Shown here piece by piece: positions 15,700-24,960 of a stretch of DNA of 64,000 nt. Under the pieces are notes generated by a model that searched no databases, had not been told where the DNA came from, and saw nothing but the letters and a program-made list of their open reading frames with translations. The stretch is from positions 1 through 64,000 of the forward strand of contig NZ_NFHZ01000010.1 in assembly GCF_002161555.1 (NCBI RefSeq), written 5' to 3'. Each line of letters starts with the position of its first letter. The stretch's first letter is position 1. The position numbers and the translations under genes were made by a program. The stretch is from Barnesiella sp. An55. Its GTDB lineage: Bacteria; Bacteroidota; Bacteroidia; Bacteroidales; Barnesiellaceae.

Positions 15700-17076
15700 A
15701 TGCTCATTGTCGGAATCATACTCACCTGCCTCCTGGGCATCCTGCTGACGGCCCTCGTCAGCCCGCGGTTTTCGTGGACCGAACGCATAGGTCTCTCGTT
15801 CCCCCTGGGAATGACCCTGCAAACCATCGTGATGGCCCTGCTCGACCTGGTGCATATCCCCCTCACGGCCACCTCGGTATTGCTGGCCCAGGCCATCGTC
15901 TTCGCCCTGCTCATGTTTCTCGTGTGGCGCTACCGCGGCATCGACAGTCTGCGCTTCACCCCCGCCATGCTCAACGACTTGAAACAGGCCAATCTGGTGT
16001 GGATACTCCTCCTGCTCGTCATCGCCTATTGCGAATACATGAACTACTCGAAGTGTATCTTCTTCCCGCCCAGCGACCGCGACAGCCTCGCCGCCTTCGA
16101 CACCCTGGGATTCGTAGCCGACCACGACCATACCTACCTGCGCATGAGCCTCTTCGATGCCGACTATAACCCCTCGATACACCGGGCCGGAGGCAGCATT
16201 GCCTACGCCCCCTTCGTACAGTTGAGCTATGCCTATGTCTATCTGCTGGGAGCCGAAACCTCCAAAGCAATACCGGCCCTCATGTACCTCTTCTTCGTTA
16301 TCGCCTTCTACGGCATCCTGCGACGCAACACGGGCAAGACCATCGCCGCCCTCACCACACTGCTCATGATGATGGCGCCCGAAATGATAGCCTTCTCGTC
16401 GCTCTCGGCCACCAACGCCATGCAAGCCGCCTTTGCCTCACTGGGCATCGCCTATACGGCCAGCTGGCTGCGTAGCCGCCACGACCACGAGCTCTATGCC
16501 GGAGCCCTGCTGCTGGGTGCCAATATGTGGTGCCGCAACGAGGGCATCGTCTTCATCGGTGCCGCCTGTATCGTCTTGCTCATCGACTGCATACGCCGCA
16601 AGAGCTACCGCAAGGGATGGTACTTCACCGGCCTGGCTCTGCTCCCGGCCGTAATCTGGTTTATCTATATGAAAGTAGGCGCACTCTATACCGAAGGGAT
16701 GGCCATCACCCATCTCTTCTGGGACGGAGAAAAGGCATCCGAAATAGCCGGCGGGTTCTGGGCCCTCTTCAGCAACCCCGTCTATTACGGCTGGACCTTC
16801 CCCGCCTTTGCCCTTCTGTTCGTAGCCAACGCCTGGTTCATGATCAAGAAATACGACAATCTGCCCCTGCTGGGCATGATTGTACTGAGCGTACTCTTCT
16901 ACGGATTAGTCATCTATCACGTGGACTATGTGTGGGATTCAATACACAACGTTCTCGCCTACTCGGCCAAACGGTTCTTCTTCTGTTTTGTCCCCATGTG
17001 CTGGTACTTCGTGGCAACCACCCACATTGCCCGCCGGGGAGCCGACTATATCGAACGGTACCTCTCCTTGAAATAG
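15700..17076 (+). CDS. Multi-pass membrane protein, likely GT-C type glycosyltransferase
   Basis: A 458-residue polytopic protein with about eleven hydrophobic segments. A loop after the third or fourth helix carries FPPSDRDSLAAFDTLGFVADHDH, with acidic residues where GT-C enzymes (PMT/ArnT/PglB-like) place catalytic acids. No family is identified firmly. Coupling with a DPM1-like GT2 and a single-pass partner suggests that it uses a polyprenyl-phosphate sugar to glycosylate protein or envelope glycan on the outer side of the inner membrane. It closes the operon; no clear terminator follows. Confidence 0.65.
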   Translation: MLIVGIILTCLLGILLTALVSPRFSWTERIGLSFPLGMTLQTIVMALLDLVHIPLTATSVLLAQAIVFALLMFLVWRYRGIDSLRFTPAMLNDLKQANLVWILLLLVIAYCEYMNYSKCIFFPPSDRDSLAAFDTLGFVADHDHTYLRMSLFDADYNPSIHRAGGSIAYAPFVQLSYAYVYLLGAETSKAIPALMYLFFVIAFYGILRRNTGKTIAALTTLLMMMAPEMIAFSSLSATNAMQAAFASLGIAYTASWLRSRHDHELYAGALLLGANMWCRNEGIVFIGAACIVLLIDCIRRKSYRKGWYFTGLALLPAVIWFIYMKVGALYTEGMAITHLFWDGEKASEIAGGFWALFSNPVYYGWTFPAFALLFVANAWFMIKKYDNLPLLGMIVLSVLFYGLVIYHVDYVWDSIHNVLAYSAKRFFFCFVPMCWYFVATTHIARRGADYIERYLSLK

Positions 17077-17401
17077 ATTGCCACCTGCGAAACCTCATCC
17101 ACCGCTTTACCATGGATGAATTCAATCTGGCAGCCTCGACTGCCGACCGAAAATAAAACCGGCTGCACCGCAGCCAAGTGCTGGATAGTGGGGGAACAAG
17201 CTCTCGTCCCCCGATAGAACTGCGGCAGGAAACCCACGGGCAACCTGCGGTTCGGTCCTATCGATTTTAGAAAAATTGACAGGAAAGAACAAACAGTCTC
17301 TAAAAAATGCAAAAAGATAGCGGGAGCATTTAAACCTTGACAAGATGTCAAGGTCATATAAACATTGAAATCTAACTGATCAATAGATTGATTTTTTTAA
17401 G
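17077..17401. other. Gene-free spacer upstream of a TonB-linked barrel
   Basis: No gene is supported in this 325-base stretch. It holds a GC hairpin (GGGGGA at about 17200 with TCCCCC), a conspicuous 9-base inverted repeat at 17334-17354, and an AT palindrome ATCAATAGATTGAT just before the next start codon. No full TTTG/TAnnTTTG promoter was found, so the barrel gene may use an alternative sigma factor or an activator. Confidence 0.4.
17334..17354. promoter_or_regulatory. 9-base inverted repeat upstream of the barrel gene
   Basis: ACCTTGACA and TGTCAAGGT flank AGA: a perfect 21-base dyad 47 bases before the ATG at 17402. No T-run follows, so a dimeric regulator's operator is more likely than a terminator. 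Confidence 0.45.
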
Positions 17402-20197
17402 ATGTGTAAGAAAGGTATTTTCATCCTGTTTGCGTGTATTTTTTCCTTGATGGCAGCCCAAAGCGCCTGGGCCCAGTTTACGATTTCGGGTACGGTAAAA
17501 GACAAGACCGACGAGTTGCCCCTCCCGCAGGTAAGCATACGCCTCCTCTCGGCCCGCGACAGCTCCTTTGTCACCGGCGTATCGAGCAAGAACGACGGCA
17601 CCTTTGCCCTCACAGTCAAGAAAGCCGGCAACTACCTGGCCGCCTTCTCGTTCCTGGGCTACAAGATCACCTACGAACCCGTGCGACTCACCGCCGGACA
17701 GTCGCGGCGCAACCTGGGCTCAATTCTGCTCGAGAGTAACGACATCCTGCTGCAAGAGGCCGTCGTCGTGGGGAAAGCCCCCGAGGTAGTGGTCAAGGAA
17801 GATACTGTCGAGTTCAATGCCGACTCTTACAAAACCCAACCCAACTCGGTTGTAGAAGACCTGCTGAAGAAATTGCCGGGTGTCGAAGTCGATAGCGAAG
17901 GCAAAATAACCCACGCCGGCAAAGAGATTACCAAGATTCTGGTCGATGGAAAAGAGTTCTTCTCCGACGACCCCAAGATAGCCACCAAGAACCTGCCGGT
18001 CGATATTGTCGAAAAGCTGCAGGTAGTCGATCGCAAGTCCGACCTGGCCCGCCTCACCGGAGTCGATGACGGCGAAGAAGAGACCGTGATCAACCTCACC
18101 ATCAAGAAGGGGATGAAACACGGTTGGTTCGGCAACGTTGCAGGCGGATACGGCCTCGACGGCCGCTACGAAGCCGGCGCCATGGTCAACCGCTTCTTTG
18201 GCGACAACCAGGTGACCATTCTCGCCGGGTCGAACAACACCAACAACATGGGATTCACCGACCTGGGTGGCAGCCGTTTCCGTCGGTTCGGCGGCATGAA
18301 CGGCATCAACACCAGCCACAACGTGGGTGTAAACTTCAACGTGGGTAAAGGCGAAGAGTTCCGCGTAGGCGGCGACGTGAGCTACAACAACAGCAACCGC
18401 AACGTGCTGCAACGCACCGAGCGGCAAAACCTCTTTGCCGACAGCACCTCCTATTACAGCGGCCACAACAAGATGAACGACCACGGGCAGAACATACGCG
18501 GTAACTTCAGGATTCACTGGGAAATCGACTCGCTCAACACCCTCGAGTTCCGACCTCGATTCGCTGTGGCCCTCTCCCGTTCCGACAGTTACGACTCGGC
18601 ACTCACCACCGCCGGAGACCTGGCCCGCAGCAAAGTCAACTTCAGCGAGAGCAACAACTTCAACAAGGGTACAGGCTACGATATCTCGGGCGAACTCATC
18701 TACAACCACAAATTCCGTTCGCGTCCGGGGCGCTCGTTCAGTATCCAGGCCGAATACAAATTCAGCGACACGAAAGAAGACGGCTGGACCAAGGCACTCT
18801 ACAAGTACTACCAACTGGCTACCGACAGTACTCTCGACCAGATGGACGACGACCACACCTGGAGCAACAGCTATGGGGCCCGACTCACCTGGACCGAACC
18901 GCTGGGCGACGTGAAGAAAGGTCGATTCCTCACCTTCTCCTACCGGTTCAACGCCAACTTCAACAACGCCGACAAATACACCTACGACATATTTACCGAC
19001 CCGCTCACGGCCCTGCCCTTCGACACCGTGCGCAACGACGACCTGAGCAACAGCTTCCGCAACAACTACTTCAGGCATCGGGCCCAGGTAGGATTCAAGC
19101 AGGTAAAACCCACCTATACCTACGATGTAGGTCTGGCCGTCGAGCCCTCATCTTCGCAATCGATCGACCGCATCAACAGCGACCGCAACATTCCCAAGCG
19201 CACCGTATTCAATGTGGCGCCCTATCTGCGCTACCGCTACAAGCTGGGCAAGCAGACTTCGCTGCGCATCGACTACCGCGGATCGTCGTCGCAGCCCACC
19301 ATGACCCAGTTGCAACCCGTAGCCGACGTGTCCGACCCCCTGCGCGTCGTTATCGGTAACCCCACCTTGAAGCCCTCGTTCAAAAACACGCTGCGCGTGC
19401 GCTTCAACGACTACGACGAGAAGACACAGCGGGCCATCATGGCCATGCTGTTCGGCGGGTTCACCACCAACAGTATCATCTCCGAGACCACCTACGATGC
19501 CACGACCGGCGGACAGACCACCACCTACCGCAATGCCAATGGCGTGTGGAACGCCTCGGGTATGCTCATGTTCACCACCCCCTTCCGCAACAAACACTGG
19601 CAACTGAACAGTTTCAGCCGTCTCAGCTACAACAACAACGTGGGCTACAACAACGGCATGCGCAACGATGCCGGTTCGTTCAATGCTGCCGAAAATCTGG
19701 GTATCGCCTTCCGGTCCGACTACTTCGACGCCGAACTGCGGGGCAACTATCGCTATGCCTTGGCTACCAACAGCATGCAGAACCAGAGAGACCAAAGCAC
19801 CCACAACTACGGAGGCACCATCAACCTGAACGGATACCTGCCCTGGTCCATCACCTTGGGCACCGACCTCACATACAGCGGGTCGTCGGGCTACTCAGCC
19901 GGCTACAACACCGAGAGCTGGCTATGGAATGCCCAGGCTTCCTACCAGTTCCTCAAAGGCAAGAACGCCACCATCGCCCTCAAGATATATGATATCCTGG
20001 GGCAACGCAACAGCATACGCCGTACGGTCACGGGTAACTACATTCAGGATGTGGAGTACAACACCCTCAACACCTACGGACTGCTCACCTTCACCTACCG
20101 CTTCAACACCTTTGGCGACAAGCGGCCCGACATGGGGCCTGGCGGTCCCCGGGGTTACGGACATCCGGGCCCGCCTCCCGGCAGACACCGGTTTTAA
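17402..20197 (+). CDS. TonB-dependent receptor-like outer-membrane beta-barrel protein
   Basis: A 931-residue outer-membrane protein: signal peptide (about 1-25), carboxypeptidase-regulatory-like beta domain (about 27-112), TonB-box-like LLQEAVVVGK, a plug-like region with VEDLLKKLPGVEVDSEGKI and KILVDGKEFFSDDPKIATKNLP, then a long barrel. This arrangement is the 'outer membrane beta-barrel protein' group common in Bacteroidetes, distinct from SusC. The C-terminus ends in an odd Gly/Pro-rich tail (GGPRGYGHPGPPPGRHRF) rather than the usual aromatic strand. The substrate is unknown and no SusD-like or binding partner is adjacent. The terminator at 20226 closes the transcript. Confidence 0.85.
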   Translation: MCKKGIFILFACIFSLMAAQSAWAQFTISGTVKDKTDELPLPQVSIRLLSARDSSFVTGVSSKNDGTFALTVKKAGNYLAAFSFLGYKITYEPVRLTAGQSRRNLGSILLESNDILLQEAVVVGKAPEVVVKEDTVEFNADSYKTQPNSVVEDLLKKLPGVEVDSEGKITHAGKEITKILVDGKEFFSDDPKIATKNLPVDIVEKLQVVDRKSDLARLTGVDDGEEETVINLTIKKGMKHGWFGNVAGGYGLDGRYEAGAMVNRFFGDNQVTILAGSNNTNNMGFTDLGGSRFRRFGGMNGINTSHNVGVNFNVGKGEEFRVGGDVSYNNSNRNVLQRTERQNLFADSTSYYSGHNKMNDHGQNIRGNFRIHWEIDSLNTLEFRPRFAVALSRSDSYDSALTTAGDLARSKVNFSESNNFNKGTGYDISGELIYNHKFRSRPGRSFSIQAEYKFSDTKEDGWTKALYKYYQLATDSTLDQMDDDHTWSNSYGARLTWTEPLGDVKKGRFLTFSYRFNANFNNADKYTYDIFTDPLTALPFDTVRNDDLSNSFRNNYFRHRAQVGFKQVKPTYTYDVGLAVEPSSSQSIDRINSDRNIPKRTVFNVAPYLRYRYKLGKQTSLRIDYRGSSSQPTMTQLQPVADVSDPLRVVIGNPTLKPSFKNTLRVRFNDYDEKTQRAIMAMLFGGFTTNSIISETTYDATTGGQTTTYRNANGVWNASGMLMFTTPFRNKHWQLNSFSRLSYNNNVGYNNGMRNDAGSFNAAENLGIAFRSDYFDAELRGNYRYALATNSMQNQRDQSTHNYGGTINLNGYLPWSITLGTDLTYSGSSGYSAGYNTESWLWNAQASYQFLKGKNATIALKIYDILGQRNSIRRTVTGNYIQDVEYNTLNTYGLLTFTYRFNTFGDKRPDMGPGGPRGYGHPGPPPGRHRF

Positions 20198-20225
20198 TCG
20201 ACTCGACTGACTTTTTCTTATACAC

Positions 20226-20277
20226 AAAAACGAAGCTGTACCCGACAACACGTCACGGTACAGCTTCGCTTTTTTTA
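20226..20277 (+). terminator. Terminator after the barrel gene
   Basis: CGAAGCTGTACC at 20231-20242 pairs with GGTACAGCTTCG at 20257-20268, followed by CTTTTTTT. A-runs on the other flank mean it could also serve the convergent gene ending at 20317. Confidence 0.88.
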
Positions 20278-20316
20278 GTATCATTTTCCCGATAGCCTCC
20301 GGGGGATAAGGTCAAC

Positions 20317-21381
20317 TCAATGCACAGTCACCATCGTGGCCCCGAATCCATATTCGCGGAACGAGGCATCCTGGCAGGTACAGTTCTTGTACTTGTCGCG
20401 CACCTCCTTGAGCAGCGCATTACGCAACACACCCTCGCCCTTGCCGTGAATAAAGACAATCTTGCGCCCCTTGGCATGGCGATACTGGTCGAGCGTCTCG
20501 CGCACCTTGTCGAGCTGATAGTTGAGAATATCCGAGTTGGAGAGCCCCGCAGTCGTGTCGAGCAGAGCCGAGGCGTGTAGGTCGATCTCGATGATACCGG
20601 GCTTCTCGGCACGACGGGTCACCGGCTTGCGCACAGGATTATCGGCACTCTTTTTCATCTTCATGGCCCGTTCAAGGTCCGAGGCGTCAAACACCATGGG
20701 GCGCACCGGCACATCGTTCTTCACGATATCGAGACACCACGACGGCTCGTCGAAGTAGAGACTCTCGCGGAAGGTATGCAACTTGTAAAACTTGGTCGTG
20801 TCGAGCCGGTACTCCACGGCCACAGGGCTCTTCAAGGCAAAATGCTTGTCTTTCTTGAAGGCGATATACTGGATGCAGATGCGCTCGAGTGCGTTGACAT
20901 CCTCTTGCCCGAACTCCTCGAGCAGCAGCTGTATGTTGGGCTCTACCACCCCGGCATAGCGCGTGCGCCACCCCTCGTCGTCGCGGCTCAGATAAGAGAA
21001 ATAGAGGTAGTAGTTGCTGTCGTTCACCAGGTAGCACGAGAAACGGGTCGTGTTCAGATGCTTGCTCTCGTCGGGCAGATAGGCCAGGGTAATGTTCAGT
21101 TTCTCCCCCTCGGGACGCTCCTCGGCCGCAAAGTCATCGGCCTCATCGGCCACCTTGGGAGTCACCGTCTTCTCGACCGGCGGCACATCCACCACCTTCG
21201 AGGCAGGCATCGGGGCACTCTTGCGGGTCGGTTCGGCCGGCTCTACCACCACACACTCCCGGGCCAGTACCGGAGTCTCGAAACCATCTTCATCGATATA
21301 AGCTATATCTTTCTCGATTTTCACCACTACCCCGCCTCCTACGGCATTGAGGTAGCGCACTCTATCACCTACTTTTACCAT
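20317..21381 (-). CDS. DUF2027 protein with C-terminal Smr domain
   Basis: A 354-residue cytoplasmic protein. The first 45 residues form a small SH3-like barrel (VGDRVRYLNAVGGGVVVKIEKD), the middle is a beta-rich DUF2027 region, and the C-terminal 80 residues are a Smr domain with IEIDLHASALLD and KIVFIHGKGEGVLRNAL, where His in DLH and the HGKG loop are the conserved nuclease-type residues. Smr domains occur in MutS2 and in stand-alone nucleases acting on nucleic acids or stalled ribosomes. The architecture is widespread and Bacteroidetes-specific; function is unproven. It is divergent from queA. Confidence 0.85.
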   Translation of the reverse strand: MVKVGDRVRYLNAVGGGVVVKIEKDIAYIDEDGFETPVLARECVVVEPAEPTRKSAPMPASKVVDVPPVEKTVTPKVADEADDFAAEERPEGEKLNITLAYLPDESKHLNTTRFSCYLVNDSNYYLYFSYLSRDDEGWRTRYAGVVEPNIQLLLEEFGQEDVNALERICIQYIAFKKDKHFALKSPVAVEYRLDTTKFYKLHTFRESLYFDEPSWCLDIVKNDVPVRPMVFDASDLERAMKMKKSADNPVRKPVTRRAEKPGIIEIDLHASALLDTTAGLSNSDILNYQLDKVRETLDQYRHAKGRKIVFIHGKGEGVLRNALLKEVRDKYKNCTCQDASFREYGFGATMVTVH

Positions 21382-21495
21382 AATTCCATTGTTTTAAAGT
21401 CTATTGCAGCCCACCGGCAACAAGCGATTTCGTTGCGGCAAACCGCACTATATTCGGCAAAGTTGCTTATTTTTGCACGATATTCAAAACAGATT

Positions 21496-22713
21496 ATGCA
21501 AAAAACACAAGATATTCGCATCGAGGATTTCAATTATCCGCTGCCCGACGAGCGCATTGCCAAGTTTCCCCTCCCGCAACGCGACCACTCCAAACTGCTG
21601 GTCTATCGCCAGGGGCTCATCGAGGAGCATCACTTCTACGACCTGCCCCAAGTGCTGCCGTCCGACAGCCTGCTGGTATTCAACAACACCCGGGTGATAC
21701 AGGCCCGTCTGCACTTTCGCAAAGAGACTGGTGCCCTCATCGAGGTATTCTGCCTCGAGCCGCTCGACCCACACGAATATGCCCTGTCGTTCCAGTCCAC
21801 CGGCTCCTGCTCGTGGCTCTGCCTCATCGGTAACTCGAAGAAGTGGAAGAGCGGTCCCCTCACGCAAGAGGTCGTGATCGACGGCAAGGCCACACACTTC
21901 ACCGCCGAGCGGGGTAATCCCCACGGCAACGCCTACGAGGTGCGCTTCTCGTGGGACAACCCCGAGGTAACCTTCGCCGCCCTGCTCGACCAGGCCGGCG
22001 AACTGCCCATCCCCCCCTATCTGAACCGGGAGACCGAAGAGAGCGACAAGACCACCTACCAGACCGTTTACTCCAAAATCGAAGGGTCGGTAGCCGCCCC
22101 CACCGCCGGACTGCACTTCACCCCCGAGGTACTGGAAGCCATCCGGGCACAGGGAATACCCGAGCTCGAACTCACCCTGCACGTGGGTGCCGGCACCTTC
22201 AAGCCAGTCAAGAGCGAGACCCTCGAAGGGCACGAGATGCACACCGAGTATATCTCGGTCAACCGCGACCTCATCGACACCCTGGCCCGCACCGACCGCC
22301 GCGTGGTAGCCGTGGGCACCACTTCGGTGCGCACCCTCGAGAGCCTCTACTACATAGGCAAGATGCTGGCCGCCAATCCCGATGCCACACCCCAGTCGCT
22401 CGTCGTGAGCCAATGGCAACCCTACGACGGCAGCCCCGAAATAGACTCACGCGAGGCCCTGCGACTCATCGTCGAGTACCTCGACCGCCACGACATGAAA
22501 CGGCTGGTCACCGCCACACAAATCATCATCGCACCGGGTTATCACTACCACATCGTGCAAGGTATAATTACCAACTTCCACCAGCCGCAAAGCACCCTGT
22601 TGCTGCTGGTATCGGCCTTTGTCAATGGACGCTGGCGCGAGATTTACGACTACGCTCTGGGACACGGCTTCCGGTTCCTCAGCTACGGCGACAGTTCGCT
22701 GCTGCTCCCCTGA
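21496..22713 (+). CDS. queA: S-adenosylmethionine:tRNA ribosyltransferase-isomerase
   Basis: A 405-residue QueA, which transfers and isomerises the ribosyl part of SAM to preQ1 in tRNA to give epoxyqueuosine. Typical motifs are the N-terminal FNYPLPDERIAKFP, RDHSKLLV, VFNNTRVIQARL, the SVAAPTAGLHFT segment and ITNFHQPQSTLLLLVSAF near the C-terminus. It is about 50 residues longer than E. coli QueA, because of insertions in the middle. The MQKTQD start at 21496 follows a -7-like TATTTTTG and matches the family N-terminus; the upstream open frame is not protein-like. Confidence 0.95.
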   Translation: MQKTQDIRIEDFNYPLPDERIAKFPLPQRDHSKLLVYRQGLIEEHHFYDLPQVLPSDSLLVFNNTRVIQARLHFRKETGALIEVFCLEPLDPHEYALSFQSTGSCSWLCLIGNSKKWKSGPLTQEVVIDGKATHFTAERGNPHGNAYEVRFSWDNPEVTFAALLDQAGELPIPPYLNRETEESDKTTYQTVYSKIEGSVAAPTAGLHFTPEVLEAIRAQGIPELELTLHVGAGTFKPVKSETLEGHEMHTEYISVNRDLIDTLARTDRRVVAVGTTSVRTLESLYYIGKMLAANPDATPQSLVVSQWQPYDGSPEIDSREALRLIVEYLDRHDMKRLVTATQIIIAPGYHYHIVQGIITNFHQPQSTLLLLVSAFVNGRWREIYDYALGHGFRFLSYGDSSLLLP

Positions 22714-22842
22714 GACGATTCGTCGCGGCAGCCACACAATAAAACGGCAAAAAAAACGTATCTATAATAGTATCGATACTTGCGACAAGCGGGGCGGCCC
22801 ACAGGAGTCGCTCGCCGTTTTGTCGTCGCTCGACAAAAAGGA

Positions 22843-24810
22843 ATGAAGATAAAGACGGTATTTTGGGGATTGGCTATTGCCGGCGTGTTGGCGTCGTGCT
22901 CGGGAGCAAAGCTAAGTGTTGCCAACGAGCAATACGCCCGGGGCGAGTTTTACGATGCCGCCCAGACCTACCGTAAAGTATATGGCAAGACCAACCCCCG
23001 CAAAGAGCGCAAGTTGCGCGGCGAGGTGGCTTTCAAGATGGGTGAGTGCTACCGCCGCATCAACATGGCGGCCCGCAGCGCGGCAGCCTACCAGAATGCC
23101 ATACGATACGACTACCCCGACAGCATGGCCCTCTTCTACCTGGCCCGCAGCCAACAGTACGAAGGCAAATACAAAGAGGCTATCAAAAACTACCAGGCCT
23201 ACCTCGAGACCGACCCGCAGAGCTCCCTGGCCAAGAACGGCATACGGGGCTGCAACCTGGCTCAACAATGGAAAGAGAATCCCACCCGCTATGTGGTCAA
23301 GAAGGCCACGATTCTCAACTCGCGCCGCAGCGACTTCGCCCCCATGTACCTGGGCACAGACTTCGACCAGATCTACTTCACCTCATCGACCGAGAAATCG
23401 CTGGGCAAAACCAAGAGTGCCATCACCGGTACCAAAAACTGCGATATCTATTTCTCCAAGAAAAATGAGCAAGGGGCCTGGCAAAAACCCGAGCCCATCG
23501 AGGGCGATGTCAATACCGACGAAGATGAAGGGGTCATCAGCTTCAGCCCCGACGGCACCACCATGTATCTGAGCAAGGCTCGCCGCGAACCCAACTCCGA
23601 CACTTCGGTCGAGATCTACACCTCGACCCGCACCGGCGCCCAGTGGAGTGTACCCAAAAAATACGAAATCACCGCCGACACCCTCTCGGCCTTCGGCCAT
23701 CCGGCCGTGTCGCCCGATGGCGAATACCTCTATTTTGTCTCCGACATGCCCGGTGGATACGGAGGGAAAGACCTGTGGCGAATCTCGCTCACCGACCAGG
23801 AGGGCTCTCTCGAGAACCTGGGCGTGCAAATCAACACCCCGAGCGACGAAATGTTTCCCTACATCCGCGCCAACGGCGACCTCTACTTCGCCTCCGACGG
23901 CCACCCCGGCATGGGCGGGCTCGACATCTTCAAGGCCCGGATGAACGACTCGGGCATGTGGCAAATCGAAAACATGAAATACCCCATCAACTCGTCGGCC
24001 GACGACTTCGGCATCACCTTCGGCGAGGAGGAGACCGGCTTCTTCTCGTCCAACCGGGGCGACGGCCGGGGCTACGACAACATTTACAGCTTCGAGCTGC
24101 CCTCGATACGCGTGTGGATAAGCGGTACGGTGCTCGACAAAGACGACGAGCCGGTGCCCGACGCCATCATCCGCATCGTAGGCAACGACGGCTCGAACCA
24201 AAAAGAGTATGCCCGCAAGGATGGCAGCTTCCGGTTCAAACTCGACCGCGGAGTGCACTATGTGATGCTGGCCTCCTGCCGCGGATACCTCAACTCGAAA
24301 CAGGAGTTTATCTCCGACGCCGAAGAGAAGGATGCCGAGTATGGCGTCAACTTCGTGCTCGCCTCCATCAGCAAACCCATCCTCATCGAGAATATCTTCT
24401 ACGACTTCGACCGGGCCACCCTGCGACCCGAGTCGGAGACTTCGCTCAACGAACTGGTAAAGATGCTCGACGACAACCCCAACGTCTCCATCGAGCTGGG
24501 CGCCCACACCGACTACAAGGGAAGCGACGTGTATAACCAGCGGCTCTCGGAGCGGCGGGCCCAGTCGGTAGTCAACTACCTCATCGAAGCCGGCATCGAC
24601 CCCCGTCGTCTGCAAGCCAAGGGCTACGGCGAGAGCAAGCCCAAAACCATCACCAAGAAACTGGCCACGCAATACCCGCAGTTCAAAGAGGGCGACGTGC
24701 TCACCGAAGAGTACATCAGCAAGCTGTCGCCCGAAGATCAGGAGATTGCCAACCAGATAAACCGACGCACCGAATTCCAAGTGCTGTCAATCACCTGGAA
24801 TCTGTACTGA
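22843..24810 (+). CDS. PorE-like OmpA-family lipoprotein (TPR, propeller, CRD, OmpA)
   Basis: A 655-residue lipoprotein with lipobox LASC at about residue 19 and no acidic surface-export signal, so it is probably periplasmic. Domains in order: TPR (about 30-140), PD40/WD40-like beta-propeller (about 165-420, with FSPDGTTMYLSK, VSPDGEYLYFVSD, FASDGHPGMGG), carboxypeptidase-regulatory fold (about 423-510), and OmpA peptidoglycan-binding domain (about 516-655, with NIFYDFDRATLRPES and RLSERRAQSVVNYLIEAGI). This is the exact domain order of PorE of Porphyromonas gingivalis, a type IX secretion component tethered to peptidoglycan. Similar proteins also occur in species without T9SS, so the role is likely but not certain. 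Confidence 0.82.
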   Translation: MKIKTVFWGLAIAGVLASCSGAKLSVANEQYARGEFYDAAQTYRKVYGKTNPRKERKLRGEVAFKMGECYRRINMAARSAAAYQNAIRYDYPDSMALFYLARSQQYEGKYKEAIKNYQAYLETDPQSSLAKNGIRGCNLAQQWKENPTRYVVKKATILNSRRSDFAPMYLGTDFDQIYFTSSTEKSLGKTKSAITGTKNCDIYFSKKNEQGAWQKPEPIEGDVNTDEDEGVISFSPDGTTMYLSKARREPNSDTSVEIYTSTRTGAQWSVPKKYEITADTLSAFGHPAVSPDGEYLYFVSDMPGGYGGKDLWRISLTDQEGSLENLGVQINTPSDEMFPYIRANGDLYFASDGHPGMGGLDIFKARMNDSGMWQIENMKYPINSSADDFGITFGEEETGFFSSNRGDGRGYDNIYSFELPSIRVWISGTVLDKDDEPVPDAIIRIVGNDGSNQKEYARKDGSFRFKLDRGVHYVMLASCRGYLNSKQEFISDAEEKDAEYGVNFVLASISKPILIENIFYDFDRATLRPESETSLNELVKMLDDNPNVSIELGAHTDYKGSDVYNQRLSERRAQSVVNYLIEAGIDPRRLQAKGYGESKPKTITKKLATQYPQFKEGDVLTEEYISKLSPEDQEIANQINRRTEFQVLSITWNLY

Positions 24811-24960
24811 TTTATTATCACGGGAACATTCGATGTGAAAGGCCATGTTCAACACCCCGATGCCGGCATCGAGTCATTCTGCTCCCCGACCCCATGCGGA
24901 ATCCGGGAGATACAGCCTGTAGTCATAAGCCCCCGCATAGGCATGCGGGGTGACGGCCCC

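Noticed and set aside
17720-19078. A 452-codon open frame antisense to the TonB-linked barrel
   Set aside because: Compositional shadow of the barrel gene with no start context or motifs.
20776-21495. In-frame N-terminal extension of queA
   Set aside because: It overlaps the Smr-domain gene antisense; QueA begins at MQKTQD, 21496.
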